In this document: piece by piece, positions 22,017-31,127 of the stretch
How the letters are laid out: each line of letters begins with the position of its first letter
Numbering within the stretch: position 1 is the first letter of the stretch
The notes under the pieces: model-generated
Seen by the model: the letters and a program-made list of their open reading frames with translations, nothing else
What the model was told of the DNA's origin: nothing
Databases searched by the model: none
Made by a program: the position numbers and the translations under genes
Assembly: GCA_010909165.1 (NCBI GenBank)
Contig: MU008210.1
Span: 1 to 64,000, forward strand
DNA: 64,000 nucleotides
Direction: 5' to 3'
From: Anthoceros angustus
Taxonomy: Eukaryota > Streptophyta > Anthocerotopsida > Anthocerotales > Anthocerotaceae

Positions 22017-22500
22017 TTAATGCATCCTCCTCTAAAGAAAAGTCTTCCCAAGTGGCATCTTGCCCCATGTCTTCAAGCTAATTTAAGGACTTCTTATGAA
22101 TCCCTTCCTTATCTTGATGCCTATCTTGAGTTCCTTCCTCCAATAAAATAGCCGGGCTCTCTTAGCTCATCATCCTCGACTTCTCCTCTTCCTCTCACTT
22201 GTGGAGCAAGTGAGCTCCTTACTCCTGCACCATGTTGGGAGGTTGGTCTTCTCCTTGTGATTCTTGCTCCATTCTGCAAGATCAACCCCTCTTCCTTCTT
22301 TCTGCAAGATCAACCCCTCTTCCTTCTTTCACCAAGGGCCAAGGTACTCGCCTCCCTTGCCGTCAAATCCATGCTAGCGACCTTTGAATCCTGCTTCTTC
22401 CGGCCCTCCTACCATGGTAGGACCTTCTCCTACCACGGTAGGAGTCCCTCCTACAGTAGGAACTCCTCCTACAGTAGGAGTTCCTAGGTTGTTTCTTCTT
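22017..22500 (-). pseudogene. Carboxyl end of extra ORF over the PPT
   Basis: In the minus-strand direction the extra ORF runs through an Asp/Glu/Lys-rich tail and ends at words equivalent to ATWEDFSLEEE, whose codons are the PPT itself. The same ending is visible at 55,906-55,990 and, for subfamily 1, as GDFSLEEDS near 7,640. A dyad cluster of CCTACCATGGTAGG type lies at 22,406-22,486. Equivalent blocks are at 34,122-34,743, 35,841-36,290 and 43,685-44,150. Confidence 0.5.
22406..22486. repeat. Palindrome cluster, LTR-proximal
   Basis: Four closely spaced dyads (CCTACCATGGTAGG, CCTACCACGGTAGG and two CCTACAGTAGG forms) in 80 bases. The same cluster is at 34,486-34,565, 36,198-36,282 and 44,045-44,130. 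In those copies the last two have CCTACCAGTAGG. Confidence 0.8.
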
Positions 22501-23600
22501 CCTTACCCCTTCACAGGGTGATTCTCTCCACATGCGCTTCCCCCGCTTTGCTTCTCACAGTGCGAAGTTTCTCCACCCTGTTGCTTGGGACACTCTCCAA
22601 GTCTAAGGCTTCCGGTTGGACTTGCATGAGGGCCTCCCTATCATCGTCATGAGGTCCCAACATCCTCCTCGGCAAGTCGCAATAACTCGTTAGTGGCCTT
22701 GAGCACCTTGTTGTGAAGATGGGCTGCAAATCGTTGTTGTGCCATCTCCAATTCTTCGTAATCCTCAAGCCATACTCCATGCTCACACTTGCTTTTGTAA
22801 GCATCTCGCTCAAGGCCAGCTCACCGGTCTTGACAGAGCCACATTCTCCGTCCTCTCATTGCGGTTGGCGGATCAATCTCTCTTGTAGGGCATAATCGGA
22901 AATCTACTCCCTCACCGCCAACATGTCTTTTCCCGCCTCATAATGCCTTTCTCCTTTGCCATTTCTTCCTCCAACTCCCCTATCCTCCTAGGGAGTTGTG
23001 CACTCTCCGTTCTTTGGACTTCTCGTTCCATTTCCAATCTTTGGACAAAATGTGTCCGTTCTTCCAGCTCTTCTTCCTTCAATTCCAGCCTCGTGATTTC
23101 TCCCTCCTTTTCCATGTCACTAATCTTCACGGCTGTGTGGCTATGACCGCTCATGCCTACTTGCCTTGTGTCTTTGTCCTCATTTCTGCGATTGCTCTCG
23201 TCTTGACCTTTCCTCCATTAGCAGCACTTGCTTGTCTTCGCCTTCTTTTCCCATGCGCACCATGTGAGCAAGTTGCTCCACCTTCTCCTCTCGAGCTGCC
23301 AATTGCTTGGTAAGAGCCTTGTTCTCCGAATATGATTGTTTGCCTCCTGTAGCCTTGTTTCAAGACTCTTTTCCAAGTGCTCCACTTGAGCTTCCATCCT
23401 CATAACATCCTCCCCTTTGGGTTTCCGCCTACACCGCAATTTCCCTTGCTTGGTAGGTCCTTGTCTTCTCGCCTCCGTCTTCAAGAATTCAACTCTCCTC
23501 TTGGCGGCTCCTACATCTACCTTGCTGAACATCTCCCCTATGCGGCATCTCCTCCAACATGTCTAAGTCTCCTTTCTTACCTCCGGAGACTCAAGGCCTT
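22500..23600 (-). pseudogene. Extra ORF, coiled-coil domain
   Basis: Minus-strand coding tract with strong heptad-like composition. The visible frame 22,912-23,154 has ITRLELKEEELEERTHFVQR then LEMEREVQRTE. The 23,157-23,532 frames have MEAQVEHLEKSLETR. The 22,511-22,813 region in the right frame has AHLHNKVLKATNELLRLAEE. Frames shift several times, so no full product is readable. Copies are at 36,300-37,385, 44,150-45,200, 56,300-57,060 and, inverted, 240-1,000. A structural, gag-accessory or adaptor role is possible but not shown. It is not a host myosin or kinesin: no motor domain is present. Confidence 0.6.
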
Positions 23601-23764
23601 TGCCTTGCTCATGGGATCTTACATCCCTTGCTTCCCTATGATGAGCTCCCGCTCATCACTTGGTGGGCAACTCCTCCCACCGTGACTCCATCCGCTCGCC
23701 CACCTAGCAGGGGCGGTTGCCTTCTTATCTCCCTTGGGAGCTTCCAAACCGTGACTTCCTTTTC

Positions 23765-23925
23765 CCTCCTACCGTGGTAGGAGGTGCTCCAGTAGGACTA
23801 CTTCCCTACCGTGGTAGGACTAATTCACCCTTGTAGGCCTTGTCATGAGAGGACGAAGGGGTCCAAACCACTGGGAACACCTCCCACCCTCGCGGGATTC
23901 TGCCATGGTAGGATCTATCCTACCT
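23765..23925. repeat. Palindrome cluster, mid extra ORF
   Basis: Dyads CCTACCGTGGTAGG (23,769-23,782), CCTACCGTGGTAGG (23,805-23,818) and one centred on CCATGGTAGG (23,902-23,912). Equivalent clusters are at 37,565-37,717, 45,398-45,549, 46,784-46,910 and 57,218-57,370. They are inside a coding tract, so they would add Pro/Thr/Val/Gly-rich residues if translated. Confidence 0.75.
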
Positions 23926-23929
23926 TCCA

Positions 23930-24700
23930 TCTCGCATCTTCCATGTCCAAACTTCAAATCCCCTACAACTTCTCCTTGCAAGTCCTCCTGCACATCCTCG
24001 GCCTATCTTTGGAGGATTCCTTCCCTAATGTGTCGGTGGTCTGCACCTCCTTTAGCGCAAAGCACCAAGCACTCCTTGTCCCTCTCACATGTAAGTACAC
24101 AATGTTAAAGGGATGCTTGGAATCATCCAACTCCTTACTTGTGAGTAGCCCTCTACTTCCCACAAATGCACTAGATAAGTGCTAAGATAGCATGGCCTTG
24201 TGTCTTCATCCAAGCGTTGGGTTTCAACTTTTCGGTGGTAGGTGTATGCTTCATACATGATGAGCCCCAATCCGGCTTCGCTCCTTGAGTGATCTTCCAT
24301 AGAAAATGGAGGAAGGTAGTCTGAAATATGACACCCTTGGATTGCTCACCAAGCCCAAAACAATTCTTGTGAACAATCTCCACTTGGGCTCCAAGATTTG
24401 GTCCGTCCAACCATTCTTGGACTTAGCCTTCATGCCCTTGCATAAGTGTAAGGGCTCCTTGGGAAGATCCGCCGTTGATGCACGCTTGCCTCCTCGTTCC
24501 TTCCATCAACGTGATTCCGCTATCCTCGCTATCGGCTGCCATATACGGCGTATGCTCCTTACGGTCCAACACCGTGGATCCGTCCGTGCGTTTCTATCCG
24601 GTAAGGCGGCCAATTCCTCTTCCGTCTGCTGCAAATTAGCAAAACACTCCTCTATCAATTCAAGGTTGGTGTAAGACCAATGTCGCCCATACACTCAGCT
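23930..24700 (-). pseudogene. Extra ORF, globular middle domain
   Basis: This is the best conserved non-pol protein segment of the family. The least broken copy is at 37,887-38,456. It reads MKAKSKNGWTDQILEPKW, then RLFTRIVLGLVSNPRV, then DWGLIMYEAYIYHRE and CYLSTYLVHLWEVEGLLTSK, a mix of hydrophobic helices. Upstream come GHWSYTNLELIEECFANLQQ and a Glu-rich helix. The pattern is reminiscent of the conserved globular domain in accessory ORFs of some plant gypsy elements and of plant-mobile-domain-like proteins. That is an impression, not an identification. This copy (23,963-24,694) is shifted in several places. Confidence 0.5.
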
Positions 24701-24769
24701 GAATATTCTCTCTGCTGCCCAAGGTCGAAAGTCGAAAGGTCTCTAGAGGATAGCTGGCCTGCATGCGTA

Positions 24770-25440
24770 AACATATGTCAAATTTCCACCCTCCGGTCGA
24801 TCCTCCTGCCTTAGACCTCTTGCTCCTGCGCCACCTCCTTGGTGGACGCTCCTTCCTTAGCTACTACCTCCTTGCCCTTGGTCATGGTAGGCTTGGTCAT
24901 GGCCTCCTTGGTTAGTACTTGCGAAATTGAAGAAAAGTGATGCCTCTCCGCAATTCCTGCGGCTCACCGACTTCTTATCCTTGCAAACGTTTCTCCTCCT
25001 CCTCAGCGATTTGCTCTTGCTCACAGCTCAAAGGTCCTTGCCCTTGCTCTCCTTCCTCAGCCCTTACACCTTGGCGTCTCAAAACCCGATTTTTTCCAGA
25101 AAGCTCAACAAAATTCCCCACGGACTCTTACACCCACATCAATTTAGGAGCCCTTCACGGTTTCCTAGCAATCTTGCCACGCTCCACCCTCCTAGGCACC
25201 CTCACGAGCTTGGCAAGTGTTGGGTTGCGCCCCAACCTTCTTCTCCCTTCTCTTCTTCTCTTTTCCTCCTTCTTCTTCCTCTCTTGGGCGCTGGTGGATT
25301 TCGCCTCCTTGCTGAGCTTGCGCCCTCCTTCTCCTCCTCAACAGTATGCGGCGGTGCTGTATGGGGCCTTGGGCAGCTTGAGGTGTGGCGGCGCCTTCTG
25401 CTGGTAGTCTCTTCAAGTTTCGAGTTGTGGCCTCCTGCTG
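24770..25440 (-). pseudogene. Extra ORF, basic amino-terminal part
   Basis: This follows the internal promoter on the minus strand. The 25,192-25,461 frame has TTRNLKRLP and then a very basic stretch GGKEKKRREKKVGAQPNTCQ. Farther along come SKSKSRRRRNVCKDKKS-like words, EAMTKPTMTKGKEVVAKEG and STKEVAQ. Lys/Arg/Ser-rich composition would suit nucleic-acid binding or a nuclear signal, by inference. The true start codon is uncertain. The ATG at 25,461 overlaps the TATA box and is unlikely to be used. Confidence 0.45.
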
Positions 25441-25444
25441 CACT

Positions 25445-25680
25445 CCACTTTTATAAGTCACCCAAGGGTTAGAAAAGTAACTACCATTCTATCCTGCCCT
25501 TGGATGTGTGCCACGTGGCCCTTTCCCCACCATTGATGTTAGTTTCCTAATTTACTTATACTAAAATACCAATTTCCCTATTTTCTAATTTCTAATTCTG
25601 AAAATTAGCCTCTAATTTCTTAATTACCTATTTTGGCCTATTTATCTAGTCCACTAAAAGACTCTATATATAGCAAGCCT
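25445..25680 (-). promoter_or_regulatory. Internal promoter upstream of extra ORF
   Basis: On the minus strand this block has a TATA box CTTATAAAAG (25,448-25,457), a G-box CACGTG 55 bases upstream (25,512-25,517), an AT-rich stretch of repeated AATTAG words (25,545-25,650) and a second TATA, CTATATATAG (25,664-25,673). The second TATA is palindromic and could drive either strand. Equivalent blocks with the same order lie at 39,272-39,490, 49,086-49,299 and 58,903-59,127 and, inverted, at 60,636-60,861. Conservation while flanking coding decays suggests function. An alternative is an old solo LTR fixed inside the family. Confidence 0.6.
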
Positions 25681-25719
25681 ATCCTGCCTAAAACATAAGC
25701 TACTTTCCTTAGAAACCTA

Positions 25720-25972
25720 TCTCCTACCGTGGTAGGACATCCTACCATGGTAGGCGTTTTCCCTTTCTCCTACCACGGTAGGAGTTTCTCCTGGCGGTGG
25801 GATACCTTCCTACCCTCTCCTACCATGGTAGGAGCTATTCCCTGGTAGGTGATCAAAACACTAGCGGTCATCCTCCTACGGTGGTAGGATCTCTCCTACC
25901 CTCGTCTACCATGGTAGGAGTTTCTCCTCTGTGGTAGGACACCTCCTACCACTCATGTAGGTTACCTTTTCT
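25720..25972. repeat. Palindrome array next to the internal promoter
   Basis: About 250 bases with at least five near-perfect dyads of the form CCTACC-RY-GGTAGG (25,723-25,736, 25,741-25,754, 25,769-25,783, 25,822-25,835, 25,907-25,920) and about four decayed ones, irregularly spaced. Each half carries CCTACC, which matches the core of AC elements bound by plant R2R3-MYB factors. It sits between the integrase tail and the TATA/G-box block. Homologous arrays are at 39,538-39,789, 49,345-49,592 and 59,166-59,411 and, inverted, at 60,338-60,594. Confidence 0.8.
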
Positions 25973-26320
25973 CTCCTCTCAGGAAGGTCGTTTTGACCCG
26001 TTTCTTTTCCTGCATATCCTCTGCCTTCCGACATGGTCCTACAACTCCGCTCAAAAGGAGCAAAAATTTCCTTGCATGTCTTCACCAAACCATTTCTAGC
26101 AAAGAGTGTGGGCTGTTTCAAAGCAAACTCATTTAAGCTAGTTGCCCAAACTTTTGCGTTCCACATACTCCCCTCCTCACTGTTTGCGTCCTCGCAACAA
26201 TCTCGGTGAAGGTACTTCTTAACCTTCCACCCATTCACTCTAGTTGGCGGCAAATCCCCATCCTGCGTGGTTGCGGATCCATTCTCATACTGCCACCACC
26301 TCATAAGGTCCCATCCATCT
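25973..26320 (-). pseudogene. pol: Post-integrase tail of pol
   Basis: Minus-strand coding downstream of integrase with TRVNGWKVKKYL, then SMWNAKVWATSLNEFALKQP and TLFARNGLVKTCKEIFAPFE. The frame 25,906-26,304 is open for 132 codons and runs into the palindrome array. The same segment is at 39,808-40,070, 49,489-49,915 and 59,474-59,606. The W-N-x-K-V-W words also appear in subfamily 1 (near 11,475). It probably forms the carboxyl tail of the polyprotein. Role unknown. Confidence 0.55.
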
Positions 26321-26329
26321 CAATCTAAG

Positions 26330-26677
26330 CTTCCACAGGAAGTCCATATATATCATATAGAAGAACCAAATCCCGGCCATGATAGCTTCTTGCTTCCTCA
26401 ACTTCCCATCATGCCTATCCTTTCTAAGCTCCTGAATTTGAGTTTCTTCTAAAGCATCTTCCCTCGTTCCTCATGCTCTATGAAAGACTCTAGTCTAGCT
26501 AGCTATCTTCTGATCATCGCTCATCCTCCATGATTCTATAGGTAGGTACTTCAAATTCTCACGGCATCACGGAGACATGCCATATGTTAAATAATAAGGG
26601 GTCTTCTTGGTTGTCACCTTCTCTGCATCTGTAAGCCCATAACGAATGTAGCTTAGTGTCCCAATCATACATGTGAG
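26330..26677 (-). pseudogene. pol: Integrase carboxyl domain, decayed
   Basis: Equivalent to the open copy at 50,028-50,294 (LWAYRTAEKVTTKKTSYYLT, then YGMSPVMLVEFEVPTYR). Here the same words are spread over several frames. In Ty3/gypsy integrases this is the stretch after the catalytic Glu, ending the core fold. Confidence 0.6.
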
Positions 26678-27160
26678 TCAGTTACCTTGGTCAAGATTGT
26701 ACAGCCCATTCGTTTTCTCCGTCAAACCATTCGCTTTGGGATTGTAAGGAGTTGTCTTTCGATGCCGAATGTTGAAGTAGGTGGTGAGAGTCTCGATCAC
26801 CGAGTTGAGGAAATGAGTTCCCATCAGCGACCAACTCAAAGGACATCCATACCTCGTTATAATGTTCTCAAGAGAAACTCTGCGGTCGTCGTCCTTTCTT
26901 GTTGCTTGACCTCCACCATCTTTGTACAATAGTCCGTAGCCACCAAGATATATTGCTTCCTTGTCCATTGTGTGGGTGGCTTGATTGGACCTACAAAATC
27001 TATACCCACTTCTCAAATGGTGCCAAAGGTAGTATGTAGGTGAGAGGCCATTGTGTTGACAAAGTGGGCCTTCCAACCCTCGACACGCATCACACCTCCT
27101 AATAAATTCCACACATCCCTCGCATTGTAGCCCACAGGCTGCATCCAAGACCTTCTTCAC
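26678..27160 (-). pseudogene. pol: Ty3/gypsy integrase core (rve)
   Basis: Minus-strand frame of 160 codons. It begins CEGCVEFIRRCDACRG, the end of the zinc-binding HHCC domain (C-x2-C spacing visible), and ends RKTTPYNPKANGLTEKTNG, the classic region around the catalytic Glu. Between them are ENIITRYGCPL and GTHFLNSVIETLT. The first catalytic Asp region and the second Asp are not in this frame but can be recognised in an adjacent one, so small indels break the DDE core. The enzyme would insert element DNA into the genome. This copy cannot be active as written. Confidence 0.85.
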
Positions 27161-27400
27161 GGTGATTTGCGTCGAATAATGACCACCAGCCTCTTACGCA
27201 TGTAAAACACGTGACCAAAAGCAGCTTCTCTAATTTCCGGACATCGCGAATCTTCTCGTGGACCAAGCTTACAAGACCCCATCCGTAGGCAATAAGGGGC
27301 TGTCTTGTGGAAAAAACAGCTCGCCCTCTAGACAAACCATCGGGCATGATTCCATGCTCTAGAAAATTTACCTCACCATTTAACGATCTTGGGCATGAAC
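27161..27400 (-). pseudogene. pol: Integrase amino-terminal zinc-binding region
   Basis: In the minus-strand direction this precedes the core and encodes FLEHGIMPDGLSRGRAVF, then KIRDVRKLEKLLLVTCFTCV and a GGHYS-like word in another frame. The less damaged copy at 50,317-50,520 has DGVLYKLGLDEKIRRCL and HAEEVGGHYSV. His and Cys residues are spaced as in the HHCC domain. Confidence 0.65.
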
Positions 27401-28025
27401 GCCCCTCACGTTCTAATCTCCTCCTTCCACGCATACCACGTCGCCTCCTGCTAGCTCGCCCACCAGCAGCCCCAGACGGCGTTGTTCCATCCAAATCCAG
27501 TTTCTCCCGCTTTGTCCATCTGCAAGTTTTGAGCTGCGGCCCGTTTGCATCTCCTCCTCCAACAACGTTCGGTTTCCCTTCCTGCTGGTCTAGCCTCGTG
27601 TCCAGGTCCAGCTCGTGCTCCCATGGCGACCTCCTCGCTTTGCATGGCCACCTCATGAGTGATTTCCCATGAATCGCCATTTTCTTCTCCTGCCGTTTTG
27701 CTCAAGCTTCATGGGATGCATCTCCTTCCTCGCCCTCTGGCGCACCTACCTCCCTAGGGCCTTCTCCTTCGGCCCCATGGCGCCCCGACCTCGCCAAGTG
27801 GGGCGCCTTTCTTTAGGCGGCTCCCATGTCCGTTTCTTCTTTCTTTTGCCAACGGCTGGCCTCCACTTGCAGCCTCCTGCTCACCCTTGAGGAGCATTCC
27901 AGCCTCCTCCTCGCGCCCATACTGGCGCCCTTTTATCCTCTCGGTTCCAGTTGTCTGCTGCGGCCTTTCACCTCCCCTTCTTGCTCATTTGACCTCTGCT
28001 GGCAACAAGGCTTGCTGATCAATCC
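27401..28025 (-). pseudogene. Charged insert between RNase H and integrase
   Basis: About 0.6 kb that canonical Ty3/gypsy pol does not need. On the minus strand it reads GASPEGEEGD/SHEKLEQ-like acidic words, WEITHEVAMQSEEVAMG, then a basic stretch RASRRRRGMRGRRRLERE. A homologous copy of about 0.77 kb lies at 50,541-51,310 (frame 50,743-51,189, 148 codons). Both copies keep the same position, so the insert predates their separation. Function unknown; a captured fragment or a linker is possible. Confidence 0.5.
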
Positions 28026-28570
28026 TTAGGCCGTCCACAACATGCTCACGTCCTCCCCTTGACCCGGGTGGCAACCAACTCCTCGTCGAAATCGGTCATC
28101 TGGCGGCTTCAAGTCGCTCTCCGGTTTTCGGGGCAGAAATCGACGTTGATCTTGCTTCCACAGCCTAGTTTCTACGTCATAATCAAACTCTTGCAGCGAG
28201 TACCCACGGCAATCCTTCACGACAAATCGGCTTGTTCAAGGTACTTCAGCAAAATGGTCAACATGAAGCGTCACTTTGCAAGCAAGCGGATAGTCTAAAC
28301 TTCTTACGAGGTAAATGATACCAAGACCCTCTCGCTGTGGTTGAGTAGTTCTTCTCATCATTGATCTGCGGCATAGAAAATCGGATGGTCCGTTTCTTCT
28401 CGTCCTTCGGCTTAAGATGGTCCCAATGGCATAAGCGGACACATCCGTATACATGAAGCGGTTTCTCCCAATCGGTGGTGCTCACCGGTGTCCTCCTGAA
28501 AAGCCTCTGTCTTGCGGTCCATTCGAAAGGTGTATCCTTCTTGGTCAATTGGGTCGGCTGCCTTCTTAGC
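28026..28570 (-). pseudogene. pol: RNase H domain
   Basis: The frame 28,236-28,454 starts YTDVSAYAIGTILS, which is the first catalytic Asp region of Ty3 RNase H, and ends with DYPLACKVTLHVDH. The frame 28,026-28,220 holds SLQEFDYDV and FLPRKP, the usual end of the domain before the integrase linker. The frame 28,258-28,572 carries the tether, PFEWTARQ, and WEKPLHVY. Three frames are needed to cover the domain. It would degrade the RNA strand of the RNA:DNA hybrid. Confidence 0.8.
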
Positions 28571-29330
28571 AAAATCCTTGATGAACCTCAGTAATATCCT
28601 ACCGGTCCTACAAAGGCACTTTGCCTCACCGTTTGGGGTGCGTCCATCTATAACGCCACCTTCTCCTTATCTACCAATCCTCTCGAAACTCGATGTGCCA
28701 ACAAAATACCTTCCGTCATGCCAAAATAACACTTCCACGGATGAAGCTTCATGTTGGACTCCACGCCGAAAACATTGTCTTAGGTGTCTAGGTGCGACTT
28801 CCTCCGCCAAACGCAAAATCATCCGAAATACCTCCATGAACTTCCGGAAAATCTCGGAAGATAGCATTCACCACCGAAAAGTGGCGGGGCGTTGCACAAG
28901 CGAAGGTAGCTTGGAATAAGCGTAAGTGCCCCAATCGGTTGTGAGCGTAGTCTTGTCTGGTCCTCCTCCTCAGCGAAATCGATTGTAACCCAGTACCCAT
29001 CTAAGCCACATTTCATGGCGATACAGTGTCCACCGCTGTCCATGAAAGGCAAGGTGGTGGTCCTTCTTCGTTGCTTCATTAAGCTTCACGAAATCGACAC
29101 ACCGTACCTTCCCTGTTGCTTCTTAGGTACAATTACAATGGGGCGACCCACTCCTTTGGTAAGCCGGATAAATCACCCGGCTTCCAAGTATTGGTCGGTG
29201 ATCCTTGGCGACCATAGAATACTTGGGATTCAGCTGTGCTTGATCCTTACAGTCTTGCCCTCCTTCAAATCGATTGATGTATCCCCAATTCTTCGAATTC
29301 TGTCATGTCGGTAATCTTGAAGGCAAACAC
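28571..29330 (-). pseudogene. pol: Ty3/gypsy reverse transcriptase
   Basis: Reverse transcriptase split over overlapping minus-strand frames. 28,819-29,079 has LPFMDSGG, then DGYWVTIDFAEEEDQ, the region with the first catalytic Asp. 28,788-29,000 carries VVNAIFRDFPEVHGGISDDF, which contains the DD of the YxDD active site but with Ser in place of the residue before it. 28,667-28,867 continues into the thumb with FRKFMEVFRMILRLAEE. IVPKKQQG-like words upstream (near 29,130) mark the fingers. Several frame shifts make it non-functional as read. The second long element (42.6-54.5 kb) lacks this domain altogether. Confidence 0.85.
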
Positions 29331-30110
29331 ATCGACATATTCCCTAAGGACCCTCGAAATTCTTCTTTTCTACCACTCCTAGATGCAGATCTTGACCACC
29401 TTGCGGGTTCTAGCTCCAAGTCCTCTGCGTGCGGATCTACATAAGTCCCTTGTGCTACGCACTATTCACGATCCTTCGTCGGAAATCGCGATCATAGGCT
29501 CTACCCTTCCGAGGCTACTCCTTCTCTATGTGCCTCGTCCTCGGCTCCCTCTCGACACCATCTACTTGTGGCGGTGTACACCAACTCAGTTTTATTCACC
29601 TCAGCGGGGTCCTCGTGCTCGGTCACCAGAAGAGCTCACCCCGTACTACCGAGGTGTACCCGCCAGTTGGCGGACTCCCCTTCATAGGTGCCTTGCTCCA
29701 TGACACAAAGCGACCTCGGAGGCCCTACCTACATGACTTAAATGTAATGCCGCAAAATCAAAGACACAAGCGGTACCATACAACCAAGGCACGCCTATCA
29801 AAACCTTGTAGCCTAGATCGACCGGCCTCATGACAATGTAGGTAAGATGGAATGTGAGACCACCAATCACGGTTGGCACATTTCGGCACCCCAAAGGTTT
29901 CCTCCTTGTTTGATCGCCATCCTCAAGAACACTCGGATTGGGTTAAACTTGGTGAAACCAAGGCGATGGCTGTCTCCTCCGTCATCAAGTTGACTCCGAA
30001 CCGAATCTAATGGCACATTAGGCACCAACGCAATCTCAATTTCAATCTCTGGCGCTCCCAAATCAACAAGTTCAACCACATTTACCTCCACGGCCTCCTT
30101 CGTCCCCATG
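29331..30110 (-). pseudogene. pol: Aspartic protease region
   Basis: The frame 29,682-29,894 reads VPTVIGGLTFHLTYIVMRP, then DLGYKVLIGVPWL, the flap and carboxyl half of a plant Ty3 retropepsin, where LLGRPWL is the usual form. The frame 29,867-30,109 precedes it with EIEIEIALVPNVPLDS. The Asp-Ser pair is at the expected active-site position but the next residues are shifted out of frame. The 29,331-29,680 part is the linker to RT, with charged, low-complexity sequence and no clear domain. The protease would process the gag-pol polyprotein. Confidence 0.65.
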
Positions 30111-31127
30111 GGTTGAGGATCCCCTAATCGCTTCCTTCACAATTTTGCGGGATCTTGGACTCACATAAACAATTGTCTCAAGTGACCACAAATTCTCGGT
30201 CAAGCAATGCATCGTGGCCGGAGATCTTGTCGGCAATGTTTCCTCCCGTTTGCAGCCACGATGCTGGTCGGCTCCGACCTTATTGGTAAACTCCTCACAC
30301 TCTTGGTCCCTTGTGGGACTCCATGATCATGATTGTCAATTTCGGCTCAGCGCCTCTTCTTCCATCTTCGCATGTTGGGTGAGCCTCCTTAGCTCATCCT
30401 CCAACATTTGCCACTTCCTTCGATGTCGGAAACACCCTTCCTCCCTCTTCCGCTTGTGGGTGGGTCACTCCCTCCCTCCTACCATGGTAGGTTCGCCTCC
30501 TACCACCGTGGCGTTCCTCCTACCATGGTAGGAGCATCTCACGGTGGCGTCTTATGGACCTCTTCATTTCCTCCTCCTCTACCAAATTCCGACCCCAGTC
30601 TGGAGGCCAAGGTGAGTCGTCCCTCACCTTCCTTTTCTTCCGTTCCTCTCGTTCACGCTTTCCGGATTTTGGTCTTTCTCTCGGCTCGGATCTGGTGGTA
30701 ACTTTGGCCACCAACAGCCCTTCTGCACTCATCTCTCCTTCATACCCTTCTTCTACAATCCCAGATACACGCTGGATTCATCAATCAATTCGCTTCCACC
30801 TTCAAAGCCGCGTGGTCACCGTGATTGCGGTTTGAATTGGCGTTCCTTCCGCTGCGAGCTCTGTGAACCTCACAGGCGTCGAGGCTACCCTTGCTACTGA
30901 ACACCTTGGGTCACCAACCTTGTGCCCCAACTCCTTGCATACTTGACAAAAGGTACATAACCCATTTGTTTAGGTTACGGGCATTCATTGAATAATGACC
31001 AGGTGTCCCCCTAATATAACAGCACCGGTGGAATTGCCATTGGCCTTTGTGGCTCCGGTCTCCATGGTCCGGTGAGGTAGGCGTGACCCATACCTCACGG
31101 CCGGTCTTGCGGGTTGGTAAGTCGCCC
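30111..31127 (-). pseudogene. Gag-protease linker with possible degenerate zinc knuckle
   Basis: This minus-strand stretch joins gag to protease. It contains a CYI...GHYSMNAR-like word near 31,000, in the place of a CCHC zinc knuckle but without the full Cys/His set, then a basic tract RPKSGKREREERKKRKVRDD (30,520-30,732). A palindrome cluster (CCTACCATGGTAGG at 30,478-30,491 and 30,521-30,534) lies next to it. Evidence for the knuckle is weak. Confidence 0.4.

Noticed and set aside
22912-23154. Host coiled-coil gene (myosin, kinesin or kinetochore-like)
   Set aside because: The similarity is only heptad composition. The segment is repeated in every element copy and lies between pol and the LTR.
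25720-25972. CRISPR-like array
   Set aside because: The repeats are 14-16 base palindromes with irregular spacing and degenerate units. There are no uniform spacers and no cas genes, and the context is a eukaryotic retrotransposon.
26678-29330. Integrated pararetrovirus
   Set aside because: The integrase core, the LTRs with PBS/PPT and the Ty3 order of domains are retrotransposon features. No movement-protein-like coding was seen.
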